A stretch of DNA of 64,000 nucleotides from contig NZ_LAXJ01000018.1 of the NCBI RefSeq assembly GCF_001441615.1, forward strand, positions 1 through 64,000. Direction: 5' to 3'. Numbering within the stretch: position 1 is the first letter of the stretch; every line of letters starts with the position of its first letter. Of this stretch, positions 17,384 to 28,005 are shown in pieces. A program made the position numbers and the translations under genes. The notes under the pieces were generated by a model. It saw only the letters and a list, made by a program, of their open reading frames with translations. It made no database searches and was not told where the DNA came from. This DNA comes from Roseovarius atlanticus. Its GTDB lineage: Bacteria; Pseudomonadota; Alphaproteobacteria; Rhodobacterales; Rhodobacteraceae.

Positions 17384-17656
17384 ATGGACTGGATGGCATG
17401 GACATGGCCCACCGCCGCCTTCTTCGGCGTCATCGCCCTGCTCCTCGTAACCTTCACGATCCTCGCGCTGAAATACCCCGAAACGCCCCGAACCGGCATC
17501 CTGCGCATCGAGACGACGCGCGGCGACCGGCTCTTTATCACGCTTCTGGGCAGCGCCTTCATCAATCTCGCGTGGCTGGGCCTTGTCGGTGAAAACCAGC
17601 CCTACGCGCTGATCGTCTGCGCGATCTATGCCGCCGCGGTGTTCCGCTGGGTCTAG
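17384..17656 (+). CDS. DUF2160 small membrane protein of glycerol ABC operon (GlpU-type)
   Basis: This 90-residue protein has two or three transmembrane segments (TAAFFGVIALLLVTFTILAL; FITLLGSAFINLAWLGLV; ALIVCAIYAAAVFRW) and a short loop KYPETPRTGILRIETTRGDR. This matches DUF2160, a small integral protein found with glpSTPQ/glpV systems and called GlpU in Rhizobium. A GGAGG tract ends 9 bases ahead of the ATG. Its exact role in the transporter is not established. It is followed after 80 bases by the binding-protein gene. Confidence 0.85.
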   Translation: MDWMAWTWPTAAFFGVIALLLVTFTILALKYPETPRTGILRIETTRGDRLFITLLGSAFINLAWLGLVGENQPYALIVCAIYAAAVFRWV

Positions 17657-17736
17657 ACGCGCGCCAACCCCCGGCGATCCGCCCCAGCGGGCCGCCACAC
17701 AAACGAAAGTTCAGAAAGACCAATGGGAGGAACCAA

Positions 17737-19458
17737 ATGACCCTGAACCTGAAATCAACCACCGCGCTGGCGGCGGCCATTGCCCTGACGGGCAGTACCG
17801 CATGGGCCGGCATGGAAGAAGCGATGGAGTTCCTCGAGAACGAAATCGCCGGCATGTCCACGCTCTCTCAGGAAGAGCAGGAAGCCGAGATGCAATGGTT
17901 CGTCGACGCCGCCGCGCCCTTTGAAGGCATGGAAATCAAGGTCGTCTCCGAAACCATCGCCACCCACGAATACGAAAGCCAGGTGCTGGCACCTGCATTC
18001 AGCGCCATCACAGGCATCCAGGTCACCCATGACCTCATCGGCGAAGGCGACGTGGTCGAGAAACTGCAAACCCAGATGCAGTCGGGCGAGAACATCTACG
18101 ACGCCTATGTCAACGATTCCGACCTGATCGGCACCCACTGGCGCTATCAGCAGGTGCGCAACCTGACCGACTGGATGGACGGCGAAGGGTCGGACGTCAC
18201 CAACCCCAACCTCGACCTCGACGACTTCATCGGCACGTCCTTCACCACCGGCCCCGACGGTAAGCTCTACCAACTGCCCGACCAGCAATTCGCGAACCTC
18301 TACTGGTTCCGCTACGACTGGTTCAACGACGAAAAGAACAAGGCCGACTTCCAGCAGGAGTACGGCTACGAGCTTGGCGTTCCGGTCAACTGGTCCGCGT
18401 ATGAGGACATCGCCGAATTCTTCACCGGCCGCGACCTCAGCCACCTCGGAGTCGAGGGCGAGGTCTTCGGCAACATGGACTACGGCAAGAAGGACCCGTC
18501 CCTCGGCTGGCGCTACACCGACGCATGGATGTCCATGGCCGGGATGGGCGACGTGGGCGAACCCAACGGTCTGCCGGTCGATGAATGGGGCATCCGGGTG
18601 AACGAGAATTCCCAGCCCGTCGGCTCCTGCGTCGCGCGCGGCGGGGCCACCAACGCGCCCGCGGCCGTCTATGCCGTGACCAAGGCGATCGAGTGGCTGC
18701 AGAAATACTCGCCCCCCGCCGCCGCCGGCATGACCTTCTCCGAGGCCGGGCCCATTCCCGCGCAAGGCAACATCGCCCAGCAGATGTTCTGGTACACCGC
18801 CTTCACGGCAGCCACGGTCGAACCCGGCCTGCCCGTGATGAACGAGGACGGCACGCCCAAATGGCGCATGGCCCCCTCGCCCCACGGCGTCTACTGGAAA
18901 GAAGGCCAGAAGATCGGCTACCAGGACGCGGGCTCCTGGACGCTGATGCAGTCGACCCCCGTCGACCGCGCCAAGGCGGCCTGGCTCTATGCCCAGTTCG
19001 TCACGTCGAAAACCGTGGACGTCAAGAAATCGGATGTGGGCCTGACCTTCATCCGCGAGTCCACCATCGACAGCGACCACTTCACCGAACGCGCGGACAA
19101 GCTCGGCGGGTTGATCGAGTTCTACCGCTCGCCCGCACGCACCGCATGGTCGCCCACGGGCACCAACGTGCCGGACTACCCGAAACTGGCCCAGCTCTGG
19201 TGGCAGAATATCGGTGACGCCATGTCGGGCGCCAAGACCCCGCAAGAGGCGCTCGATGCCCTCTGCGCGGACCAGGAGCGCGTGCTGGAACGTCTCGAGC
19301 GTGCCGGCGTGCAGGGCGATCTCGGCCCCGTCATGAACGAGGAACAGGATCCGCAATACTGGTACGACCAGGAAGGCGCGCCCTATCCCAAGCTCGAAAA
19401 CGAGGACGAAGAGCCCAAGACCGTCTCCTATGACGAGCTGATCGCCAGCTGGCAGTAA
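17737..19458 (+). CDS. glpV: Glycerol ABC transporter substrate-binding protein, GlpV-type
   Basis: This 573-residue periplasmic binding protein has a signal peptide (MTLNLKSTTALAAAIALTGS, cleavage near STAWA) and a long two-domain fold. It is longer than typical sugar-binding proteins, as GlpV proteins are. Family-like stretches include KVVSETIATHEYESQVLAPA and the C-terminal GTNVPDYPKLAQLWWQNIGD. A GGGAGGAACCAA leader gives a strong ribosome-binding site, in keeping with the need for excess binding protein. It delivers glycerol (or a related polyol) to GlpP/GlpQ. Two hairpins follow the stop before glpK. Confidence 0.92.
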   Translation: MTLNLKSTTALAAAIALTGSTAWAGMEEAMEFLENEIAGMSTLSQEEQEAEMQWFVDAAAPFEGMEIKVVSETIATHEYESQVLAPAFSAITGIQVTHDLIGEGDVVEKLQTQMQSGENIYDAYVNDSDLIGTHWRYQQVRNLTDWMDGEGSDVTNPNLDLDDFIGTSFTTGPDGKLYQLPDQQFANLYWFRYDWFNDEKNKADFQQEYGYELGVPVNWSAYEDIAEFFTGRDLSHLGVEGEVFGNMDYGKKDPSLGWRYTDAWMSMAGMGDVGEPNGLPVDEWGIRVNENSQPVGSCVARGGATNAPAAVYAVTKAIEWLQKYSPPAAAGMTFSEAGPIPAQGNIAQQMFWYTAFTAATVEPGLPVMNEDGTPKWRMAPSPHGVYWKEGQKIGYQDAGSWTLMQSTPVDRAKAAWLYAQFVTSKTVDVKKSDVGLTFIRESTIDSDHFTERADKLGGLIEFYRSPARTAWSPTGTNVPDYPKLAQLWWQNIGDAMSGAKTPQEALDALCADQERVLERLERAGVQGDLGPVMNEEQDPQYWYDQEGAPYPKLENEDEEPKTVSYDELIASWQ

Positions 19459-19469
19459 CGGCGGCCCCG

Positions 19470-19489
19470 GGCCGGGGAAATCCCCGGCC
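19470..19489 (+). terminator. Hairpin after glpV
   Basis: GGCCGGGG-AAAT-CCCCGGCC, a perfect 8-bp stem, begins 11 bases after the glpV stop. No T-run follows. It may act as a partial terminator or stabilise the upstream message. Confidence 0.55.
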
Positions 19490-19509
19490 TTCACCGTGAA
19501 AAAACCGTA

Positions 19510-19529
19510 GGGCGGGGGTTTCCCCGCCC
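19510..19529 (+). terminator. Second hairpin between glpV and glpK (family A-like)
   Basis: GGGCGGGG-GTTT-CCCCGCCC is a perfect 8-bp stem and is preceded by CGTA, like the family A repeats. It may be a diverged member. Together with the preceding hairpin it separates transporter and kinase genes. Confidence 0.5.
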
Positions 19530-19542
19530 TCTTTCCATCCCC

Positions 19543-19566
19543 GTCCCGGGCTTGACCCGGGACCTC
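19543..19566. repeat. Short palindromic repeat, family B, copy 4
   Basis: A 24-base element with arms GTCCCGGG and CCCGGGAC and the same CTC tail as the other copies, 46 bases upstream of glpK. It is the third stem-loop in a 153-base gap. Confidence 0.7.
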
Positions 19567-19611
19567 TCCCCTTGGACACTCACACAACGCAGTTCAGGCA
19601 AGGCCCCCGAC

Positions 19612-21095
<1,484 letters not shown>

Positions 21096-21099
<4 letters not shown>

Positions 21100-22217
21100 T
21101 CACGCCCTTCGGCCTGACGGCCCCCGCCCGCATCCTCTTTGGTCGTGGCGAGTTCGCCAAGGCGGCTGACCTCGCCGCCTCCCTCGGCGCGCACGCCTTC
21201 GTCGTGCACGGCGCCACCCCCCGCCACGCGACGGCCCTGCTCGACGCCTCAAATCTCGAAACAACCGCCTTCGCCTGCCCCCGCGAACCCGATCTCGCCC
21301 TGCTGGAAACCGCACTCGACACCGCCCGCCACGCTGGGGCGACCCACGTGGTCGCCGTCGGCGGCGGCGCGTCCCTCGACCTCGGTAAGGCCGTCGCAGG
21401 GCTTCTCAAGGCCACCACCACGCCTCTGGATCACCTCGAAGTCGTGGGCCGTGGCCAGCCGCTCACCACGCCGCCCGCGCCTTTCATGGCCATCCCCACC
21501 ACGGCGGGCACCGGCGCCGAGGCCACGAAGAACGCCGTCATCGGCGTGCCCGACCATGCCCGCAAGGTCTCGCTCCGCGACCCGGCCATGCTGGCCGACA
21601 TCGCCCTCGTCGACCCCGCGCTGACAGACGGCACGCCCAAACCCGTCACCCTCGCCTCGGGCCTCGACGCCATCACCCAAGTCATCGAGCCCTACATCTC
21701 CTCGCGCGCCAACCCGCTCACCGACGCGCTCTGCCGCGCCGCCATCCCGCGCGGCCTCCGCGCCCTGCGCAAACTGATGGAAGGCGACACCCAAGACGCC
21801 CGCGACGACATGGCCTTCGTCAGCCTCACCGGCGGGCTGGCCCTCGCCAACGCCGGCCTCGGCGCCGTCCATGGCCTCGCCGGCGTCATCGGCGGCCGCG
21901 TGCCGACCGCGCCGCACGGCGCCGTCTGCGGCGCGCTACTGCCCGCCACGCTTGCCGCCAACTTCGCCGCCCTGCCAAAGGACAGCCCGCACGCCCGCCG
22001 CATCGCCGAAATCCGCGTCAGAGCCTCCGAGGCGCTCGGCACGGCAAACATCTCCGCCTGGTCCCGCCACCACGGCCTGCCGTCCCTCGCGCAGATGGGC
22101 ATCGCCCCCGCCGACCACGCCGCCATCGCGGCAGAGGCACAATCCTCCAGTTCCATGGCCGCCAACCCGGTCAAGCTCCCGGTCGAGGTCCTGCACCGCA
22201 TCCTGGCCGCCAGCTAG
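21096..22217 (+). CDS. Iron-containing alcohol dehydrogenase family protein
   Basis: This 373-residue group III (iron-type) alcohol dehydrogenase is coupled to glpK by a 4-base overlap. The NAD-binding [11 protein letters not shown] (89-99) and [12 protein letters not shown] are present. The metal site has D191 in GLDAITQ, H259 in VHGLAG and H274 in PHGAVCG. The position usually held by a second histidine after D191 is Q195. The open frame runs back to 20199, but that is glpK shadow. Co-translation with glycerol kinase suggests a polyol or its aldehyde or ketone (such as dihydroxyacetone) as substrate; maleylacetate reductase-like activity is another possibility in this family. Confidence 0.87.
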
Positions 22218-22537
22218 AGAGTGTCCTGGTCAGTCTGAAACATTCATCGCTTTTTGCGTCTCAAGAGGCCGTGAAAAGCAAGTCACTGTGTCCCGGAAAC
22301 GCTCTTGCGCGTCCTCAGACGTTCAGATCAACGCGCGATCGCTGCCTGCCCTCCCCCGCCACCGTACGGCTCGCGTGAAATGCGTGCGCCTTCAGGCGCA
22401 CACCCCCGCTTTCTCTTGGCAAAACATACTCAATCGTCCAACGCCCGCCCCCGCAGGTGCCGCCCGACAAGACGCACCCCGCACCTTTCACTGTTCCAAA
22501 AATACTCAAAAAACCGACGCCAGCCACGCGCGCGCCG
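22218..22537. other. 320-base convergent intergenic region without a recognised gene
   Basis: This region lies between the stops of the iron-type alcohol dehydrogenase and the amidohydrolase. It holds a short hairpin at 22384-22401 and runs of A near 22499-22512. No conserved coding frame, tRNA or repeat of families A or B was seen. Composition is less GC3-biased than the flanking genes. It could be remnant DNA or hold a small RNA, but nothing specific supports either. Confidence 0.5.
22384..22401. terminator. Hairpin between convergent genes
   Basis: GTGCGCC-TTCA-GGCGCAC forms a perfect 7-bp stem. It has no T-tract on either side. Its location between two convergent genes suggests a weak bidirectional terminator. 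Confidence 0.35.
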
Positions 22538-24199
22538 TTACGCCTCCCAGGTGACCCGCCCGCCACACAGCGTCAACACCGCCCGCGCGGTGCCCAGCGC
22601 CGACGGCTCCATGCCTTCCAGATCATGCGACATCACCGCGATATCCGCCATGAACCCCTCGGCCAACCGCCCCTTGCGGTCCTCGGAAAACTCCACCCAG
22701 GCATTGCCCGCCGTGTAGCTCTCCAGCGTCTCCAGCAGATCCTGCGACTGGTCCGGCCAGCCCTCGCCCAAATCCATCGGGTCCACCGCCGCCCGCACGT
22801 TGGGCATCACGTCCACCGGCATCACCGGCCAGTCGGTGGAAAACACCATCCGCGCCGCGTGCTCGCGCTGCGCCCGCCAGGCATAGGCATAAGGCCACTG
22901 GTCGGCCCGCAGCACCTCGCGGATACCATGCGGCGGGAAGAAATGCCCGAACGCCGCGTGCCCCGGCTGGATCGAGGCGACCACGTCCAGCTCTCCCAGC
23001 CGCGGCAGGTCATCGGGATGGATGATCTCGATATGCTCCATCCGGTGCCGCGCATCGCGCACGCCATTGGCCTCCCGCGCCTTGGCATAGCCATCCAGCG
23101 TCCGCCGCACCGCAAGGTCCCCGATGGCGTGGGTGGAAATCTGGAACCCCTTCGCGTCCGCCGCCACGCAGGCGGCATTGAACTCTTCGGGCGTGAACAC
23201 CGCGTCGCCGTTGGTGTCGGTGCCGGGATAATTCTCCAGCATCAGCCCCGTGCGGCTTTCCATCACCCCGTCCATGAACATCTTCACCCGGTTGCACCAC
23301 AGATACTCGCTGGCATACCGCGCCCGCATCTCTTCGGCCTCCTCCAGCCGGTCGATCGGATCGTGGCTTTTCATGTGAAACGGTACCTCGACGCGGCAGA
23401 TCAGCTCGCCCTCTTTCTCCAGCTCGGCCAGCAGTTCCATCTGGTAGAAATTGCCGTCCATGTTGTGCAGCCCCGTGATACCGTGGCTGGCGCAATGTTT
23501 CAGCCCGGCGATCAGCGCCGCCTTGTCCTTCGACCGTTCGTCCGGCCCCGGGGCGGGCACCGGATCGGCCCCGGTGATCAGCCCCGCCATGTCGCGCCCA
23601 CCATTGCGCGTCAGGCGCAGGACATGCGCATAGGCCGACGGCTCCAACAGCGCGCCCGTCGCGGTGCCATCCTCGGCCATGACGATCTCCGCGCCCGCCT
23701 CCACCGGCCCGCCATGCAGGATCCCCGCCAGCTCCAGCGCGGCGGTATTGGCCCAGATCGTGTGGTGATCCGCGGCATACAATGCCAAAGGCCGATCCGG
23801 CAGTACCCGGTCCAGATCCTGCCGCGTGGTCTCGCGCCCCGGCCCCATCAGCTCATAGGCCGCCTGCACCGCGAACACGACTTGGTCCTCGGGGCAGTCG
23901 TCGGCATAAGCCCGCACCGCCTTTGCCACCGCCTCCTCGCCCTGCACGCCATAAAGGTCCAGGTATCCCATCTCCACCGACCCGGCGAAGAGATGCACAT
24001 GGCTGTCGATGAACCCCGGCAGCACCGTCGCACCACCCGCATCCACCTGTTTGGTGTCCGGCCCCGCCATGGCCCCGATCTCGGCGCTCGTGCCCACCGC
24101 CACGATCCGCCCCGACGCCACCGCCACGGCCTCCGCCCTTCGCCGCTCGGGGTCCATCGTCAGGACCTTGCCGTTCAGAATCACGATATCCGGTGCCAT
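22538..24199 (-). CDS. Amidohydrolase family protein (YtcJ-like)
   Basis: This 553-residue metal-dependent hydrolase of the amidohydrolase superfamily has the N-terminal beta-sandwich MAPDIVILNGKVLTMDP and the metal-binding GFIDSHVHLFAG (HxH near residue 67). Later metal-site histidines lie in STHAIGDLAVRRTLD and MEHIEIIHPDDLPRL, with the catalytic aspartate in VFSTDWPVMPVD. The architecture matches the YtcJ-like/NfdA group of exoenzyme-type amidases, whose substrates are varied N-acyl or cyclic amides. There is no signal peptide. GAGGAGG lies ahead of the ATG. It is divergent from a LysR gene 134 bases away, which may regulate it. The substrate is unknown. Confidence 0.88.
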   Translation of the reverse strand: MAPDIVILNGKVLTMDPERRRAEAVAVASGRIVAVGTSAEIGAMAGPDTKQVDAGGATVLPGFIDSHVHLFAGSVEMGYLDLYGVQGEEAVAKAVRAYADDCPEDQVVFAVQAAYELMGPGRETTRQDLDRVLPDRPLALYAADHHTIWANTAALELAGILHGGPVEAGAEIVMAEDGTATGALLEPSAYAHVLRLTRNGGRDMAGLITGADPVPAPGPDERSKDKAALIAGLKHCASHGITGLHNMDGNFYQMELLAELEKEGELICRVEVPFHMKSHDPIDRLEEAEEMRARYASEYLWCNRVKMFMDGVMESRTGLMLENYPGTDTNGDAVFTPEEFNAACVAADAKGFQISTHAIGDLAVRRTLDGYAKAREANGVRDARHRMEHIEIIHPDDLPRLGELDVVASIQPGHAAFGHFFPPHGIREVLRADQWPYAYAWRAQREHAARMVFSTDWPVMPVDVMPNVRAAVDPMDLGEGWPDQSQDLLETLESYTAGNAWVEFSEDRKGRLAEGFMADIAVMSHDLEGMEPSALGTARAVLTLCGGRVTWEA

Positions 24200-24332
24200 G
24201 CCTGCCTCCTCGTCATGTTTCGGGCATGGAAGCCGCAGCCGCCCGCGCCGTCAAGCTGGACAGCACGCCCGCCCTGCGCTTTCTTGAGCAAAGCCGCAAT
24301 GCCGCCCGCCCATTCAACGAAAGCTGAAGCCG

Positions 24333-25211
24333 ATGGCCATCAAGATCGACATGCTCCGCTGCTTTCTCACCGTGGCCGAGCGCGGCAACCTCGCCGACGC
24401 GGCCGAGGCTCTGGGCCGCACCCCCTCCGCCGTCTCCATGATGCTCCGCCAGTTCGAGGATCACATCGGAGCGCCCCTCTTCGAGGCCGGGCGCAAATCC
24501 CGCCTCACCCGCCTCGGCGAACTCATCCGCGTCGAGGCGGGCCGCGAACTGACCCATTTCGACAGCACCGTCGCCGCCATCGAAGGGCTGTCGCGGGCCG
24601 AGGCCGGCCATGTCCGCCTTGCCGTCACGCCCTCTGTCGCGCAGATGCTCATGCCCGCGATCCTGCACCGCTTCGCCGAAAACCACCCGCTGGTGCGCAT
24701 CAACATGCGCGACACCGACAGCGCCGCCATCGGCCACGAGCTTGCCGCCGGCCGCGCCGATATCGCGCTCGCGTCGCTCGGCCCCCAGGCCGGGTTCGAA
24801 CGCGCATTGCTCTTTTCCGACCGCTTCGGCGTGGTCTGCCCCTCGGATCATCCCCTCGCCGCCGATTGGGAGGCCCTCACCTGGGCCGACCTCGTGGATA
24901 TTCCCTTCATCGCCAACGGCCTATGCCACTATATCAGCGACCCCGATTTCCGTCCCATCCTCGACCGCGCCACGCTCAACGTCTCTGGCACCGCCGCCCT
25001 CCTCAGCCTCGTGCGCGCCGGCATGGGCGTCACGCTCCTGCCCGAACTCACCATGCAGGACGCCGACGCCGACATCACCTTCCTGCCCCTCGTCGATGCC
25101 TCGATCCGGCGCGAGGTCTGGATGTTCACGCCGACGGAGTCCGGGATGACCCCCGCCGCTGCCGCCCTCGCCCGCACCATCCGGGCACAGGAAATCCCCC
25201 TGACCCATTAA
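24333..25211 (+). CDS. LysR-family transcriptional regulator
   Basis: This 292-residue protein has the LysR N-terminal DNA-binding domain (MLRCFLTVAERGNLADAAEA, then TPSAVSMMLRQFEDHIG) and an effector domain with RLAVTPSVAQMLMPAIL and GMGVTLLPELT. It sits between a divergent amidohydrolase and a same-strand aldehyde dehydrogenase-dipeptidase-BCCT group. A dyad matching the LysR T-N11-A rule lies just after its stop at 25215-25239. This makes the downstream group a likely target, with the amidohydrolase as a second candidate. The ligand is unknown. Confidence 0.9.
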   Translation: MAIKIDMLRCFLTVAERGNLADAAEALGRTPSAVSMMLRQFEDHIGAPLFEAGRKSRLTRLGELIRVEAGRELTHFDSTVAAIEGLSRAEAGHVRLAVTPSVAQMLMPAILHRFAENHPLVRINMRDTDSAAIGHELAAGRADIALASLGPQAGFERALLFSDRFGVVCPSDHPLAADWEALTWADLVDIPFIANGLCHYISDPDFRPILDRATLNVSGTAALLSLVRAGMGVTLLPELTMQDADADITFLPLVDASIRREVWMFTPTESGMTPAAAALARTIRAQEIPLTH

Positions 25212-25214
25212 CCC

Positions 25215-25239
25215 AAAATTTCAGATTTACTGAAATTTT
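25215..25239. promoter_or_regulatory. AT-rich dyad, probable LysR-type operator
   Basis: AAAATTTCAG (25215-25224) and CTGAAATTTT (25230-25239) are perfect reverse complements around ATTTA. The inner TCAG-ATTTA-CTGA fits T-N11-A with dyad symmetry, as LysR regulators prefer. It lies 3 bases after the LysR stop and 73 bases before the aldehyde dehydrogenase start. A terminator role is possible, since the second arm ends in TTTT. The operator reading is favoured by symmetry and the adjacent regulator. Confidence 0.55.
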
Positions 25240-25311
25240 CTACAGAACTTTGCGTTTGCCTTGAATCGCTGCATTGGCAAGACTTCGCCAATCAATTTCC
25301 AGGGATGCGCA

Positions 25312-26763
25312 ATGACCGACCTCAAGCTGAACTACATCGCGGGCCAATGGGCCGAAGGACCGTCCTCCATCGAGAACCGCAACCCCTCGGACCTCTCCGA
25401 CCTGGTCGGTCACTTCACCCAGGCCAGCGCCGCGCAGCTGGACGAGGCCATCGCCGCCGCCCGCGCCGCACAGGCCGAGTGGGCCAGCTATGGCCTCGAA
25501 CGCCGCCAGGCCGTGCTCATGGCCATCGGCACCGAACTCATGGCCCGCGCCGAGCAGCTGGGCACGCTACTGTCCCGCGAAGAGGGCAAACCCCTCGCCG
25601 AGGGCAAGGGCGAGGTCTACCGCGCCGGGCAATTCTTCACCTACTATGCCCACGAAATCCTCCGCCAGCTTGGCGAAAACGCCGACTCCGTCCGCCCGGG
25701 CGTCGAGGTCGACGTGCGCCGCGAGCCTGTCGGCACCGTCGCCGTCATTTCCCCCTGGAACTTCCCCACCGCCACCGCGTCGTGGAAGATCGCGCCGGCG
25801 CTCGCCTATGGCAACGCCGTCATCTGGAAACCCGCGAACCTCACACCCGCCTCCGCCGTGGCGCTTACCGAGATCATCGCGAGACAGGACATTCCCCCGG
25901 GCCTCTTCCAGCTTGTCATGGGACCCGGTGGCGAGGTCGGCCAGCGCCTGGTCGAAAGCCCCGACATCGACGCCATCTCCTTCACCGGCTCCGTCCCGGT
26001 GGGCCGTCACATCGCCGCCTCCGCGGTGGGCAACTTCACCCGCCTGCAAATGGAGATGGGATCGAAGAACGCGCTCGCCGTCATGGATGACGCGGATCTC
26101 GATCTCGCCGTCACGCTGGCCTTGGGCGGCGCGTTCGGCGGCACAGGGCAGAAATGCACCGCCTCCTCGCGCCTTGTCGTGCATACCGGCATCCACGACG
26201 CCTTCGTCGACAAACTCGTCGCCGGTGCCAAGGCGATGAAGGTCGGCCACGCGCTGGCGGACGGCACGCAGATGGGCCCCGTCGTGTCCGAATCCCAACT
26301 CAACGAAAACCTCGCATATGTCGAAAAAGGCCAGTCCGAAGGCGCCGAACTTGCCTGCGGCGGCACCCGCCTGACACTCGACCACGACGGCTATTACATG
26401 TCGCCCGGCGTGTTTCTGAACACCAGCAACGACATGACCATCAACCGCGAGGAAATGTTCGCGCCGCTCACCTCCGTCATCAAGGTCGGCAGCTATGACG
26501 AGGCGCTCCACGTCGTCAACGACACCAGGTTCGGCCTCACCTCGGGCATCGTCACGCGCTCCCTCGCCCGCGCCAGCCATTTCCGCCGCAACGCCCGCAC
26601 CGGCGTGGTCACCGTAAACCTGCCCACGGCAGGCACGGATTACCACGTCCCCTTCGGCGGCCGCGGCGACAGCTCTTTCGGGCCCCGCGAGCAAGGCATC
26701 CACGCCCGCGACTTCTACACGATCATGAAAACCGCCTACATAGCGGCAGGCTCGCCCGAATGA
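25312..26763 (+). CDS. NAD(P)-dependent aldehyde dehydrogenase
   Basis: This 483-residue cytosolic aldehyde dehydrogenase has the cofactor-binding segment VISPWNFPTATASWKIAPAL, the glycine motif SFTGSVPVGR, the general-base glutamate in MEMGSKNALAV and the catalytic cysteine in GQKCTASSR. The pattern is near the alpha-ketoglutarate semialdehyde / succinate semialdehyde group, but the substrate is not certain. The ATG at 25312 with AGGGA ahead is used; the longer frame from 25261 covers the promoter region. It leads a group with an M19 homologue and a BCCT carrier. It may therefore oxidise an aldehyde formed from an imported quaternary amine or related compound. Confidence 0.92.
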   Translation: MTDLKLNYIAGQWAEGPSSIENRNPSDLSDLVGHFTQASAAQLDEAIAAARAAQAEWASYGLERRQAVLMAIGTELMARAEQLGTLLSREEGKPLAEGKGEVYRAGQFFTYYAHEILRQLGENADSVRPGVEVDVRREPVGTVAVISPWNFPTATASWKIAPALAYGNAVIWKPANLTPASAVALTEIIARQDIPPGLFQLVMGPGGEVGQRLVESPDIDAISFTGSVPVGRHIAASAVGNFTRLQMEMGSKNALAVMDDADLDLAVTLALGGAFGGTGQKCTASSRLVVHTGIHDAFVDKLVAGAKAMKVGHALADGTQMGPVVSESQLNENLAYVEKGQSEGAELACGGTRLTLDHDGYYMSPGVFLNTSNDMTINREEMFAPLTSVIKVGSYDEALHVVNDTRFGLTSGIVTRSLARASHFRRNARTGVVTVNLPTAGTDYHVPFGGRGDSSFGPREQGIHARDFYTIMKTAYIAAGSPE

Positions 26764-26965
26764 AGCACGCCGCTGCCCCGTCCGATCACCGTCGCTCGGC
26801 CCCGCCGAGCCGCGCCCGCCCCTCCCCACGGGCGGGCGCCCGGCCAACGTGCCGCGTAACATTGATCGCACGCACAATCCGGCCCTCGTGCAAAGCTCCG
26901 ATGTTGCAGCGCCCCCCCAGGGGCGGCCACGCCCCGGCGTGTGCTCCAATGTCCAAGAGGCTCGC

Positions 26966-27961
26966 ATGACCTACCGCATCGACGGACTGCAATACGCCAA
27001 TTGGTCCGAAAAGATCTTCCGCCAGATGCGGCAAGGCGGCCTCGACGCCGTGCACGTCACCATCGCCTACCACGAGACCTTCCGCGAAACCGTCCTCAAC
27101 GTCGAACGCTGGAACCGCTGGTTCGAGCAGTTTCCCGACCTCATCATGAAGGGGCGGTGGGCGGGCGATGTGCGCACCGCGCACGAGACCGGTCGCACCG
27201 CCATCTTCTTCGGCTTCCAGAACCCCTCGCCCATCGAGGACGATATCGGCCTTGTCGAGGTGTGGCACGACCTCGGCGCGCGCTTCATGCAATTGACCTA
27301 CAACAACCAAAGCCTTCTCGCCACGGGCTGTTACGAGGCCGAGGATTCGGGCCTCACCCGCATGGGCCGCGAGGTCATTCGTGAAATGAACCGCGTCGGC
27401 CTCGTGGTCGACATGTCCCACTCCGCCGACCGCTCCACGATTGAAGCGGCGGACCACTCGCAGCGCCCCATCGCCATCACCCACGCCAATCTGCACAGCT
27501 GGCAACCGGCGCTGCGCAACAAGTGTGACGACGTTGTGCGCGCGGTCACCGAGAACGGCGGCATGATGGGCTTTTCGATCTACCCGCATCACCTCAAGGA
27601 CAAGTCCGACTGCACCCTGCAAAGCTTCTGCGAGATGATCGCCATGGCCGCCGAGCGTTTCGGCGTTCGGCATTTCGGCATCGGCTCCGACCTCTGCCAG
27701 GACCAGCCCGACAGCATCGTCGAATGGATGCGCACCGGCCGCTGGACCAAGAGCATCGACTACGGCGAAGGCTCTGCCCAGAACCCCGGCTTCCCGCCGC
27801 AGCCTTCTTGGTTCACCGACAACACCGACTTCCCGAACCTCGTCGACGGCCTCAAACAAGTCGGCTTCAACGACATCGAAATCGCCGGCCTCATGGGCGA
27901 CAACTGGCTGCGCTTTTTCGACGAAAACTTCACCCCGGACCAAAAAGAACCGGAGTCCTGA
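26966..27961 (+). CDS. Peptidase M19 (membrane dipeptidase) family protein, atypical metal site
   Basis: This 331-residue TIM-barrel protein belongs to the renal dipeptidase family. The conserved DMSHSADRSTIEAAD (H152), ITHANLHSW (H173) and GIGSDLCQDQPDS (D242) are present. The N-terminal HxD metal motif is replaced by RIDGLQ, and the bridging glutamate position reads GFQN (Q85), so two usual zinc ligands are missing. Homologues with the DGLxxAxW start are known next to betaine catabolism genes in Pseudomonas (PA5396 type). The ATG at 26966 has AAGAGG ahead; the longer frame to 26849 is not family-like. It lies just upstream of a BCCT carrier. It may act on a small non-peptide amide or have a different metal arrangement. 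Confidence 0.86.
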   Translation: MTYRIDGLQYANWSEKIFRQMRQGGLDAVHVTIAYHETFRETVLNVERWNRWFEQFPDLIMKGRWAGDVRTAHETGRTAIFFGFQNPSPIEDDIGLVEVWHDLGARFMQLTYNNQSLLATGCYEAEDSGLTRMGREVIREMNRVGLVVDMSHSADRSTIEAADHSQRPIAITHANLHSWQPALRNKCDDVVRAVTENGGMMGFSIYPHHLKDKSDCTLQSFCEMIAMAAERFGVRHFGIGSDLCQDQPDSIVEWMRTGRWTKSIDYGEGSAQNPGFPPQPSWFTDNTDFPNLVDGLKQVGFNDIEIAGLMGDNWLRFFDENFTPDQKEPES

Positions 27962-28005
27962 GGGCGCAAACCGCCCATTCATGGATATTCCACAGGGAGA
28001 CAAGA

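Noticed and set aside
17755..19587. 610-codon minus-strand frame opposite glpV
   Set aside because: Low-complexity antisense composition. glpV motifs and signal peptide are on the plus strand.
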